Positions 1 through 8,015 of a stretch of DNA of 20,069 bases are shown here, one piece after another. The stretch is taken from the NCBI GenBank assembly GCA_937890655.1, contig CALADT010000278.1:1-20069 (forward strand), read 5' to 3'. The stretch's first letter is position 1. Every line of letters starts with the position of its first letter. The position numbers were made by a program, and so were the translations under genes. Source of the DNA: an uncultured Mucispirillum sp. (GTDB lineage Bacteria > Chrysiogenota > Deferribacteres > Deferribacterales > Mucispirillaceae). The notes beneath the pieces were generated by a model. The model did no database searches, was not told the origin of the DNA, and was given only the letters and a program-made list of their open reading frames with translations.

Positions 1-50
1 AATTTCAGACGAGAGAGTTTAGCAATATGATTAATTTCTTTTGCGTCCAT
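1..50 (-). CDS. gatC: Glu-tRNA(Gln)/Asp-tRNA(Asn) amidotransferase subunit C, N-terminal fragment
   Basis: Only the first 16 codons lie in the window; the gene runs off the left edge. Reading the minus strand from the ATG at 50 gives MDAKEINHIAKLSRLK. This matches the usual GatC opening, in which a short lead is followed by the 'HIAKLARL' helix. GatC is the small subunit of GatCAB, which amidates mischarged Glu-tRNA(Gln) or Asp-tRNA(Asn), with GatA as amidase and GatB as tRNA-binding subunit. A Shine-Dalgarno-like AAAAGGAATAG ends a few bases before the ATG, which supports this start. The gene is too short for a routine open-reading-frame caller, and the identification rests on about 16 residues, so it is good but not certain. 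gatA would be expected just beyond the left edge. Confidence 0.72.
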   Translation of the reverse strand, partial: MDAKEINHIAKLSRLK

Positions 51-79
51 ATCTATTCCTTTTATTTTTTTAGCAATCT

Positions 80-108
80 ATTATACATAATTTTTTTTAT
101 AAATTAAA
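80..108 (-). promoter_or_regulatory. Candidate promoter for gatC
   Basis: On the minus strand a perfect TATAAT (85 to 80) lies in the 66-base gap between the dead aldehyde dehydrogenase and gatC. A weak TTTAAT -35 (108 to 103) sits 17 bases upstream. Transcription would begin near 73, leaving a leader of about 23 bases that contains the ribosome-binding site. In such AT-rich DNA a -10 match alone is weak evidence. Confidence 0.35.
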
Positions 109-116
109 GAGTATAT

Positions 117-1357
117 TTACCTGTAAAACCAAAATCTTACTTTTTTCTCTTTATCTCCTGCTGGGAAAAACCTTAATTTATTATCAAAAAATAAATATTT
201 CCTATATATGTGTTTTTGGTGAGAAAATGTTTCAAAACTATATTTGCCGTGATATGCTCCCATTCCACTACTTCCTACACCACCAAATGGTGCGTTGCTG
301 TTGGATATATGAACAACAGTATCGTTTATGGCACCACTACCAAATGATATATTTTCTATTATCTTTTTAGCAAATTTTTTATTATTGGAAAAAATATAAA
401 GGGCTAGTGCTTTTTCTTTTTCTTTTAATATGGGAATAATGTCATCAAGATTTGTATATTCTATAATAGGTAAAATTGGGGCAAATATTTCTTCGTGCAT
501 AATTCTATCAGTAAATGATACATTATCCATAATAGTCATATCTATTTTTAACTCTGCTTGGTTTATAATACCACCAAAGATAACTTTTGAAGCATCTAAA
601 AGCCTTAATATACGTTCAAAATGTTTTTTAGATATAATTTTTGGGAAATCTTAAGTGATTTACCCCATATGATTTTTTTAGCTGCATCTTTTATATTACA
701 ATCAGCATCAATTATACAAGGGCTTTTACCACCAAGCTCTAATGTTACAGGGGTTAAGTTAGCACTTGCAGATTTCATTATAATTTTACCTACATTTTGG
801 TTACCTGTAAAAAATATATAATCAAACCGTTCCCTTAAAATAGCAGCACCTGTAACAGCATCTCCACGGACAGCATAAATATAATCTTCTGGAAAAGTTT
901 CATTAATCATACGGGCAATAACACGGGAAGTGTTTTCAGAATATTCAGATAGTTTTAAAACAGCACAGTTACCTGCTGCAATAGCTGCAATAAGTGGTGC
1001 CATAGTTAAATAAAATGGGTAATTCCATGGAGAAATAATCAAAACCACACCATATGGGTCGTTATAAATTTCACTTTTTGCTGGCATTAATGTTAGTGGC
1101 ACTTTTACTTTTTTTGGTTTTGCTAGCTTTTTTATATTTTTAATATAATAATTTATTTCTTCCTGCACAATACCTGTTTCTGTCATAACTGATTCAAATG
1201 ATGACTTGCCTAAATCATCATTTAGTGCTTGAATAATTTTTTCATCATTTTCTAACAATACTTTTTTAAGTAATTTTAATTGCTTTATTCTAAAATTAAT
1301 ATCTAAAGTTTCCCCTGTATAAAAATAATCACGCATTGGTTCTGCTAATTCTTTCAT
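117..1357 (-). pseudogene. Aldehyde dehydrogenase (ALDH3-like), frameshifted and lacking the catalytic-Cys segment
   Basis: Two minus-strand reading frames together make one NAD(P)-dependent aldehyde dehydrogenase of the short, class-3 type. The first frame (1357 to 605) starts with an AGGGGT ribosome-binding site. It carries PWNYP (about residues 110-114), FTGN (183-186) and the general-base motif LELGG (E207). It follows the family as far as 'WGK' (231-233), then reads a short unrelated tail to a stop. The second frame is open from 650 to 117. It begins DFPKIISKKHFER, a typical stretch after the cysteine region, and ends with the family's GAYHGKYSFETFSH block. Compared with intact relatives, about 40 codons are missing between the halves, including the GQTC catalytic cysteine, and the frame is shifted. 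The product should be inactive. Joining the halves end to end does not restore the active site, so a simple sequencing error is unlikely. Decay looks recent, because both flanks remain well conserved. Confidence 0.88.
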
Positions 1358-1580
1358 AAATACCCCTAAACTAAAAGATTACGCATTATAAGTTAATATA
1401 ATTAAATAATCAAGTTTTATATATTTTTATACCATATGCTTTTTACATAATATTTTTATATTTACAAGTATATTTCATATATGATATAAATAATAATACT
1501 TTTTAGGACTGTTTATAGATAACTATACTCTTAAAATAATTATTCTTGTATTATGTATATTTCTATTTTCAAAGTTTTTT

Positions 1581-3329
1581 ATGAAAAAGATAATAATATT
1601 AATCACAAAATTTTTACTTAATAAAAAAAATAAAAAAAACAATAAAAATAATATGGAAGATAATATGAAAGATATTAATAATAATTTATTAAATAATATT
1701 GATGAAAATAATAGCACTACATCCATGCACAATAATAATACTCCATTAGATAGTAGCCAAAATAGATACAATATAGTTGTAGATTACGAAAAAGATACTT
1801 CCCAGCAACCCATATTTATAGAGCATGAAAAACATCATTTAGATACTCTTTATAAAAAAATAAAACAAACTAATGATGGTAAAACCATTGTTTATGGTAA
1901 AAATAATATTATAAAAGATAATATAACTGAAAATATGTATGTTTTCTTAAATGATAATGGTATATATAACATTAATAACAAAGATAGTGATTACATTTTA
2001 TTTTTCTTAAGCCGTATTACAAACAAAAATAATGAAATAGTATATGAAAAAGCAACAAATAATATGTTTAATCATTTTTTTTACTATACTTATATTAATA
2101 CTTATGAAAACATAAGAAACCTTGAATATTATTACTATGATACAGCTATTATTTACGAATTTGAAATTCAAAATTGGAAGTTCAAATGGTATTATACAGG
2201 AGATGAAAATTTTATTGCAGTTCATTGTGGTGCTATTGTATATTTAAATTTTTTAGAAACATTTTTTAATAATTACTGTCCATTTGATTTTGATATAAAA
2301 AACTGTAATAACATATATTCATTTATGCAAAATGCTTATATAGAAAAAACAATAACAACTACATCAGCAGTGAAACATATAAATGAAATATCTAGTATAA
2401 GAAATGAAAAACCACATATTATCCTTATAAATAATAATGAAGATGCAGTAAAAAATACTAACTACGCTTTAAATGTTTTAGGTATAACATGTTATGATAT
2501 TGATAATATATCTATTACAAATAATAATTATTTCATTATAGAACTTAAAATTAATAATAAAGGGCAGATTAATGAAAATAATGATAGTCTATATAAAAAC
2601 CCTGTTCAAGATACCTGTGCTTTTAGTATAAATATACAAGAAACTCCTATATTTATTATTTATTATAAAGATATGGAGTTAAATATATTACAAAAACAAA
2701 TCCATGAGTATTTTAGTAATTATAACATACCTGCTGTAATGAATTTTAATAATAATAATATTTCCATTATTTCATACGGGTTATTATATACAAACCTTAT
2801 TCGTATTGAAATAGTTAAACATGAAAGCATAATAAATAATGAGATATATTTTTTATTTGGATGCATAGAACAGCTTATAAAATACATACCAGATATGGTA
2901 AAAAATAAGAGTATGCTTAATACAACAGGAGATGAAATTGAAAAAATAGTAGTTGGATATATTGATAAACAACAAATTTATAACAACCCAAAACATAAAA
3001 ATTTAGAACTTAAAATCAAAGGTTTTAAACACATTATAAATAATTATATATATGAACCATTTGATAGTGCAGATATGCTTGATATTGTATCCACAAACCA
3101 TAACTACCCATTTAACATAGTTATAGAACATAACTATAAATATAGACAAATAAATATTTTAATTTTAAAAGATTTATCATCATTTGATGGAATAAACTAT
3201 AACGATAATATATTTTTTACATCATATAATAATTTCATAAACCAACTTAAAAATAAATATGATAATTTTCAAGAAATAGAAGAAACAAATACTTATGGTA
3301 TAATAGAATTTACATTATTTGAAGATTAG
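1581..3329 (+). CDS. Asn-rich hypothetical protein, 582 aa, family not recognised
   Basis: I do not recognise this protein. It is extremely rich in asparagine (98 of 582 residues counted) and in Ile, Lys and Tyr. The N-terminus is a short hydrophobic stretch (residues 4-13, KIIILITKFL). A low-complexity Lys/Asn/Asp/Ser linker follows to about residue 60, and after that the chain looks globular, with alternating beta-type stretches rich in Ile, Tyr and Phe. There is no clear signal peptide, no metal motif and no nucleotide-binding loop. No convincing ribosome-binding site precedes the ATG at 1581. An in-frame ATG at 1653 would remove the hydrophobic start but has no better site. The long uninterrupted frame in DNA this AT-rich argues strongly that it is a real gene. 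It stands alone, between the broken aldehyde dehydrogenase on its left and the convergent metal ATPase on its right. The Asn bias partly reflects AAT/AAC codons in AT-rich DNA but exceeds that of every neighbour, which suggests weak constraint or later acquisition. Confidence 0.75.
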   Translation: MKKIIILITKFLLNKKNKKNNKNNMEDNMKDINNNLLNNIDENNSTTSMHNNNTPLDSSQNRYNIVVDYEKDTSQQPIFIEHEKHHLDTLYKKIKQTNDGKTIVYGKNNIIKDNITENMYVFLNDNGIYNINNKDSDYILFFLSRITNKNNEIVYEKATNNMFNHFFYYTYINTYENIRNLEYYYYDTAIIYEFEIQNWKFKWYYTGDENFIAVHCGAIVYLNFLETFFNNYCPFDFDIKNCNNIYSFMQNAYIEKTITTTSAVKHINEISSIRNEKPHIILINNNEDAVKNTNYALNVLGITCYDIDNISITNNNYFIIELKINNKGQINENNDSLYKNPVQDTCAFSINIQETPIFIIYYKDMELNILQKQIHEYFSNYNIPAVMNFNNNNISIISYGLLYTNLIRIEIVKHESIINNEIYFLFGCIEQLIKYIPDMVKNKSMLNTTGDEIEKIVVGYIDKQQIYNNPKHKNLELKIKGFKHIINNYIYEPFDSADMLDIVSTNHNYPFNIVIEHNYKYRQINILILKDLSSFDGINYNDNIFFTSYNNFINQLKNKYDNFQEIEETNTYGIIEFTLFED

Positions 3330-3402
3330 TAAAGGTATGATTATTAAATTAAAAAAAATTATTTTAATATAATTTTTTAGATAGCTATTTGTAACATAAA
3401 AA

Positions 3403-3427
3403 AAATGGCTGTTTTTTACAGCCATTT
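3403..3427 (-). terminator. Hairpin terminator between convergent genes
   Basis: AAATGGCTGT and ACAGCCATTT form a perfect 10-bp stem around a five-base T loop. On the minus strand it is followed by a run of T (the A-run at 3398-3402 on plus), so it should terminate the metal ATPase operon ending at 3448. It can also stop rightward transcription from the Asn-rich gene. A second, purely A/T hairpin (3353-3361 with 3370-3378) lies just after that gene and is much weaker. Confidence 0.85.
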
Positions 3428-3447
3428 ATATTTTTAATTAATCATTA

Positions 3448-5511
3448 TTATTTTAATGCCCGCATTGCATTTAATAAGGCAAGTAAAGCAACACCAACAT
3501 CTCCAAAAACTGCTTCCCACATGGTAGCTACACCAAAAAGACCTAGTATTATAAACATTACTTTTATTACTAATGCAAATATAATATTCTGCCATATAAT
3601 AACTTTTGTTTTTTTAGCAGTTTTTACAGCCTGAACTATTTTCATTAATGAATCATTCATAATAACTACATCGGCTGTTTCAATAGCAGCATCACTACCT
3701 GCTGCACCCATAGATATACCCACATCTGCCATAGCTAAAACAGGTGCATCATTTATACCATCACCTACATATACACTTCTGCCTTCCTGTTTATATTTAC
3801 TAGAAAATTCTTTAAATTTATCTGCCTTGTCTGCTGGAAGTAAATCATAATAATATTCATCAATACCTATTTTATTTATCATAGATTCAACAGCATGCTG
3901 GTTATCCCCTGTAAATACTGCAAGATGTTTTATGCCTGCATGTTTTAATTCTTTAAGGGCGTTAATGGTATCATCTTTTAATACATCACTTATAATAATA
4001 TAGCCTGCATATTCTCTATTTATAACCACATGGGCAACACTGCCTTTAACACCGCACACATCACTGCTATGGTTTATGTCTGCATAATGGAGCATATTAT
4101 CATTACCCACAATAATAACCATACCATTACTTTTTACCTTAATACCCCTGCCACTTACTTCTTCATACTCATCAATAGTACAATTTATATCCCCTGCATA
4201 TTCCACAATGGATTTTGCTATAGGGTGGTTTGAGTTTTTCTCTGCTACAGCTGCATATTTTATAATATCTTCTTTAGAATAATTACTTAATGATACAACT
4301 TCTGTTACATTAAATACCCCTTTAGTTAATGTGCCTGTTTTATCAAAACCTATGGATGCTACATTTGATAATGCTTCTAAATAGTTGGCACCTTTTATTA
4401 AAATCCCTTTTCTTGAAGCACCGCCTATTCCACCAAAATAACCTAAAGGAACACTTATTATTAAAGCACACGGGCATGATACAACAAGGGCAACTAATGC
4501 TCTATATAACCAATCGCTAAATGTTCCCATATTTAATAATGGCGGTATAACTGCAATCATTAACGCTATAAAAAATACAGCAGGTGTATAATAAGCAGCA
4601 AATTTAGTTATAAAACTTTCTGTTTTAGATTTATTAGCAGCAGCATTTTCCACTAATTCTAGAATTTTAGAAGCAGAACTATCTGCAAAACTTTTTTCTA
4701 CTTTTACTTCTAATATACCTGTTAAGTTAATAACTCCTGATAATACTTTATCCCCAACATCTACCCCACGTGGGACAGATTCTCCTGTTAAAGCTCTTGT
4801 ATCAAGGGAAGATCTACCTTTTATAATAACACCATCAAGGGCTACTTTTTCCCCTGCTCTTATGATTATTGTTTCCCCTATTTCAACTTCTTCTGGAGAA
4901 AGAGTTATTTCTTCTCCATTACGTAAAACAACAGCCGTATCAGGCCTTATGGCAAGTAATGATTTTATTGAACGCCTGCTTCTATGAACTGCTAAATCTT
5001 GAAAAAACTCTCCAGCTCTATAAAATATCATAACCCCTACTGCTTCTGCATAACTGCCTATTACCCATGCTGCAATAGTGGCAAATGTCATAAGAAAGTT
5101 TTCATCAAATATTTTACCTTTTATTATATTTTTATATGATTTTACTATTACATCTTTACCTGCAACTATATAAACTACTGCTAAAACTATTAAACCTATA
5201 TAAATTGATGAAAAAGCAGAAAGAAAATAAGAGCCAAACCCAAAACCTACTAAAAGTAACCCTAATATTGTAAGCTCTTTTTTTACATTAAATTCTTCCT
5301 CTATATCTTTTTCACTTTTTTCTACTTTTACACTATCTTCTATTGATGAAACAGTTTTTTTAACTGCGTTTATATCATCGGTATCAATAATAAGTGTTTT
5401 TGTGGCAAATACCACTTTTGCATCACGAACACAGCTTAGTTTTTTTACACCGTCCTCGATTAATGATGCACAATTTGGACAATCAAGATTAGTAAGTTTA
5501 TATTTTTCCAT
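3448..5511 (-). CDS. zntA: P1B-2-type Zn/Cd/Pb-translocating P-type ATPase (ZntA/CadA-like)
   Basis: An inner-membrane pump that uses ATP to export Zn(II), Cd(II) or Pb(II). An N-terminal heavy-metal-associated domain (about 1-65) carries CPNC (C11, C14). Membrane segments follow, then the actuator TGES (242-245), the transmembrane metal site CPC (346-348), the phosphorylation motif DKTGT with D390, the HP dipeptide (429-430) and the hinge GDGINDAP (583-590). The last membrane segments hold K650 and D671 in the context 'FGDVGVALLALLN'. This Lys/Asp pair is the hallmark of the Zn/Cd/Pb subgroup and argues against a copper pump. The length of 687 residues is normal for one metal-binding domain. 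The start has a GAGGAAC ribosome-binding site. It lies 30 bases downstream of the ArsR-type gene, so the two are presumably cotranscribed and induced by metal. Which metal is pumped in vivo cannot be read from the sequence; cadA would be an equally fair name. Confidence 0.93.
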   Translation of the reverse strand: MEKYKLTNLDCPNCASLIEDGVKKLSCVRDAKVVFATKTLIIDTDDINAVKKTVSSIEDSVKVEKSEKDIEEEFNVKKELTILGLLLVGFGFGSYFLSAFSSIYIGLIVLAVVYIVAGKDVIVKSYKNIIKGKIFDENFLMTFATIAAWVIGSYAEAVGVMIFYRAGEFFQDLAVHRSRRSIKSLLAIRPDTAVVLRNGEEITLSPEEVEIGETIIIRAGEKVALDGVIIKGRSSLDTRALTGESVPRGVDVGDKVLSGVINLTGILEVKVEKSFADSSASKILELVENAAANKSKTESFITKFAAYYTPAVFFIALMIAVIPPLLNMGTFSDWLYRALVALVVSCPCALIISVPLGYFGGIGGASRKGILIKGANYLEALSNVASIGFDKTGTLTKGVFNVTEVVSLSNYSKEDIIKYAAVAEKNSNHPIAKSIVEYAGDINCTIDEYEEVSGRGIKVKSNGMVIIVGNDNMLHYADINHSSDVCGVKGSVAHVVINREYAGYIIISDVLKDDTINALKELKHAGIKHLAVFTGDNQHAVESMINKIGIDEYYYDLLPADKADKFKEFSSKYKQEGRSVYVGDGINDAPVLAMADVGISMGAAGSDAAIETADVVIMNDSLMKIVQAVKTAKKTKVIIWQNIIFALVIKVMFIILGLFGVATMWEAVFGDVGVALLALLNAMRALK

Positions 5512-5541
5512 ATGTTCCTCGTTTATACTCCCATTTTTAAA

Positions 5542-5880
5542 TTATCTTTTTTCATTAATATGTTCTAAACCCATTAACAATATTCCTGTAATGTGGTCAT
5601 CATCTAAACTATAATATACGTTTTTGCCAACCTGTCTTGATTTCACAATACCCATTTGCCTTAAATAACGTAACTGCTGGGATACTGTGGACTGTTTTAA
5701 AGACAACACAAGGCATATATCATGCACACAAAGTTCCACCTCCTTTAAAGTAAATAATATTTTTATACGAGTAGAATCTGCAAATACTTTATAAAAAAGC
5801 TCCAATGACACCATACTATATTCTGATGGCAGACTATTTTTTGCAGCGTTTACTCCTTCGTTATCAATTATTTTATCCAT
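5542..5880 (-). CDS. ArsR/SmtB-family metal-sensing repressor (CadC/CzrA-like)
   Basis: A 112-residue winged-helix repressor, predicted to leave its operator when it binds metal. The recognition helix is around residues 58-75 (LSLKQSTVSQQLRYLRQMGIV). Two candidate metal sites are visible. One is a helix-3 motif ELCVHD (C51, H53), similar to the CadC ELCVCD box with the second Cys replaced by His. The other is a full C-terminal helix-5 site of pattern D-x-H-x10-H-x2-E (D94, H96, H107, E110), as in SmtB and CzrA Zn sensors. The start at 5880 follows an AAAGGTG ribosome-binding site. It is the first gene of a unit with the P1B-ATPase, the classic repressor-pump pair. The complete helix-5 site favours Zn (or Co/Ni) as inducer, while C51 leaves Cd or Pb open. 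Confidence 0.9.
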   Translation of the reverse strand: MDKIIDNEGVNAAKNSLPSEYSMVSLELFYKVFADSTRIKILFTLKEVELCVHDICLVLSLKQSTVSQQLRYLRQMGIVKSRQVGKNVYYSLDDDHITGILLMGLEHINEKR

Positions 5881-5923
5881 TTTGCACCTTTTAATATAAT
5901 AATATTAACAACATCATTTCATC

Positions 5924-5943
5924 ATATCATTATACGATGATAT
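5924..5943. promoter_or_regulatory. Operator-like palindrome over the arsR -10 element
   Basis: ATATCAT-N6-ATGATAT is a perfect 7-bp inverted repeat. It spans a consensus minus-strand -10, TATAAT (5934 to 5929), for the arsR-ATPase unit; the -35 upstream of it is weak. A repressor bound here would block RNA polymerase, as expected for ArsR-family autoregulation. The arsR leader would be about 40 bases. The assignment to this ArsR protein is an inference from position. Confidence 0.55.
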
Positions 5944-5962
5944 ATAAACTTAAAAGTTAGAC

Positions 5963-5991
5963 TTGTCAAGTAGAAAAAAAAAGAGTATAGT
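5963..5991 (+). promoter_or_regulatory. Near-consensus sigma-70 promoter for the response regulator
   Basis: TTGTCA (5963-5968) and TATAGT (5986-5991) are separated by exactly 17 bases, one mismatch each from consensus. The expected start point is about 5997-5999, essentially on the ATG at 5998. No Shine-Dalgarno sequence lies before that ATG, so the message is probably leaderless. The arsR operator lies only 20 bases upstream of the -35, so crosstalk with the metal repressor is possible. Confidence 0.62.
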
Positions 5992-5997
5992 AAATTT

Positions 5998-6693
5998 ATG
6001 AGTGAAAAAATTAATATATTAATCGTCGAAGACGAAATCAAAGTTGCAGAAACAATTAAGTCTTACTTAGAAAAGGAAGGCTTTAATGCTTCTTTTGCTA
6101 TTTTAGGCTCTGCTGCTGTAAATATTTTAAACGAAAAGAGCTTTAATTTAATTATTCTTGACCTTATGCTTCCTGATATGTCTGGGGAAGAAATATGTAA
6201 AATGGTTAGGAAAACAAGCGATGTGCCTATAATCGTATTAACTGCAAAAAGTAGTGAAGATTCTAAGGTAAACGTTTTAAATACCGGTGCAGATGACTAT
6301 TTAATTAAACCTGTATCTCCTAGAGAGCTTGTAGCAAGAGTAAAAGCAGTACTTCGCCGTTCTGGGCTTTTCAGTGAAAATACGGCTATTGTGTATAATG
6401 ATGGATTATCTATTGATTTTAATTCAAGAACAGTTAAGAAAAATGATGATGAAATCACACTTACTCCAAATGAGTATAAACTACTTAAGTTTTTAGCTCA
6501 AAATGCTGGTAGATATTTCTCCCGGGAGGATTTAATAGAAGGAGCTATCGGCACTAAATATGATGGTTATGATAGAGCGGTGGATTCTCACATTAAAAAC
6601 TTGCGTCAAAAAATTGAAGATAACCCTAAAAACCCAAAATATATAGTTACACAATATGGGGTAGGTTATAAGTTTGCTGGGACTAAAATATGA
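5998..6693 (+). CDS. OmpR/PhoB-family two-component response regulator
   Basis: A 231-residue cytoplasmic transcription factor. The receiver domain (about 5-120) has the acidic pocket VEDE (E11, D12), phospho-acceptor D55 in LDLMLPD, switch T82 and K104 in IKP. The C-terminal winged helix (about 130-228) carries the family signature around RAVDSHIKNLRQKIEDNP and ends GVGYKF. It overlaps the downstream kinase gene by ATGA (the kinase ATG lies over this gene's TGA), so the two are translationally coupled and form a cognate pair. The gene diverges from arsR and the Zn/Cd ATPase, so metal or envelope stress is a plausible signal, but no target site could be identified. The start at 5998 lacks a ribosome-binding site and coincides with the predicted transcription start. 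Confidence 0.93.
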   Translation: MSEKINILIVEDEIKVAETIKSYLEKEGFNASFAILGSAAVNILNEKSFNLIILDLMLPDMSGEEICKMVRKTSDVPIIVLTAKSSEDSKVNVLNTGADDYLIKPVSPRELVARVKAVLRRSGLFSENTAIVYNDGLSIDFNSRTVKKNDDEITLTPNEYKLLKFLAQNAGRYFSREDLIEGAIGTKYDGYDRAVDSHIKNLRQKIEDNPKNPKYIVTQYGVGYKFAGTKI

Positions 6694-8015
6694 AATTAAG
6701 CATTAAAAAGCAATTTCTACTGCTTTTTTTGCTTGTTATATTTATATCTTTAACTCTGCTGTCCTTTATACTTAGGACAACAGTGGATAACTGTTTTTAT
6801 GATTATAAATGGGCAGAACAGAGTAAGATATTTGACCTTATTGTATCACGTTTAGAAACGTATTATGCAGAACATCAATCATGGGATGAGTTTAACGGCA
6901 ACGAGCTAGGTAAACTTGCCATGAAAGAAGGCTGTTATTTTACACTTACAGATAACGATGATAACCTTATATGGACTTCAGAACATTTTATAAATAACCA
7001 AACAACCCATAAATATTGGCGAAATATATACCCTGTAAACTATCAAAACCAAATGCAGGGGAAAGTATATATAGGCCAGTTTACTGAAAATATATATACT
7101 CAAAACGATAGGCACTTTAAAGATACAGTGCTTTTATATATTATAGTTTCATTAATTACAGCTATATTATTAGTATTTCCTTTTGTGATTATTATTTCAC
7201 ATAGGCTTTCAAAACCTATTTTATCACTTAAAAATCAAGCTGAAAGCATGATAGAAGGTGATTTAAATAGTGAGATTACAACTACTTCTTATACTGCAGA
7301 AATTGTAAAACTATCACAATCTCTTGAAAGGTTAAGAAAATCTTTATTACAGCAGGAAGAGTTACGCAGACAGCTGGCATCAAATATTTCCCATGAATTA
7401 AGAACACCATTAAATGTATTACAAAACCAGCTAGAAGCTATAATTGACGGTATTTTTGAAGCAAGTTCGGAACGGCTTGATGGTATATTACAGGAAGTAG
7501 TTAGGCTTACAAGTTTAGTTGCAGAGCTTGAAAATATTTCTGCCATAGAGTCTACTGATTTTATACCGGAAATAAAAGATGTAAAACTTGCCCATGCTGT
7601 TGAAAATGTATGCACTACTTTTGAAGCAGCTTTCCAAAGAAAAGGTATAGACTTAAATGTTAATATTAAAAAAGGCATAATAGTAAAAGCACAAGAAGAT
7701 AAACTTAAACAGCTTATTATTAATATAATATCAAACGCACTAAAATATACAGATAAAGGTAGTGTAACTGTTTCCACATATATGCAGGATGACCACGCAG
7801 TTTTTGAAGTAAAAGATAGTGGTGTGGGCTTAACAGATGATGATAAAGAAAAGATTTTTGAACGCTTTTACAGGGTAGAAAAATCACGTAATAGAAATAC
7901 AGGTGGTGCAGGGCTTGGGCTTTCCATTGTAAAAACTATTGCAGATGCTCACTTATGGAAAATAGAAGTGGAAAGCGACGGAGTTTCAGGCACTACATTT
8001 AGGGTTCATTTTTAA
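6690..8015 (+). CDS. Membrane sensor histidine kinase
   Basis: A 441-residue inner-membrane kinase paired with the preceding regulator. Transmembrane segment 1 is about residues 9-28 and an extracytoplasmic sensor region about 30-144. Segment 2 is about 146-170 and a HAMP linker about 171-223. The dimerisation/phosphotransfer helix carries H235 in SNISHELRTP. The ATPase domain has the N box (NIISNALKY, N345/N349), G1 DSGVG (376-380), the F box (FERFYR) and G2 GGAGLGLS (405-412), so all catalytic motifs are present. The sensor region has a 'YYAEHQSWDEF' stretch like that in BaeS-type kinases, but the ligand is unknown. No histidine- or cysteine-rich metal motif is visible there, so the link to metal rests only on the neighbouring ATPase. 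No strong terminator follows the stop codon. Confidence 0.93.
   Translation: MKLSIKKQFLLLFLLVIFISLTLLSFILRTTVDNCFYDYKWAEQSKIFDLIVSRLETYYAEHQSWDEFNGNELGKLAMKEGCYFTLTDNDDNLIWTSEHFINNQTTHKYWRNIYPVNYQNQMQGKVYIGQFTENIYTQNDRHFKDTVLLYIIVSLITAILLVFPFVIIISHRLSKPILSLKNQAESMIEGDLNSEITTTSYTAEIVKLSQSLERLRKSLLQQEELRRQLASNISHELRTPLNVLQNQLEAIIDGIFEASSERLDGILQEVVRLTSLVAELENISAIESTDFIPEIKDVKLAHAVENVCTTFEAAFQRKGIDLNVNIKKGIIVKAQEDKLKQLIINIISNALKYTDKGSVTVSTYMQDDHAVFEVKDSGVGLTDDDKEKIFERFYRVEKSRNRNTGGAGLGLSIVKTIADAHLWKIEVESDGVSGTTFRVHF

Noticed and set aside
3448..5511. Open frames on the plus strand inside the P-type ATPase gene (such as 4030-4233 and 4329-4520)
   Set aside because: They lie opposite a gene with every expected motif, have no ribosome-binding sites, and their translations have no family character.
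5911..5943. Runs of ATCAT near the arsR promoter as a possible CRISPR or tandem-repeat array
   Set aside because: The repeats are only five bases long with no regular spacing; the palindrome over the -10 explains them better.
7289..7777. A 162-codon minus-strand open frame inside the sensor kinase gene
   Set aside because: It is antisense to the HAMP, H-box and ATPase region of a fully conserved kinase, and its Ser/Ile-rich translation is the usual antisense shadow.
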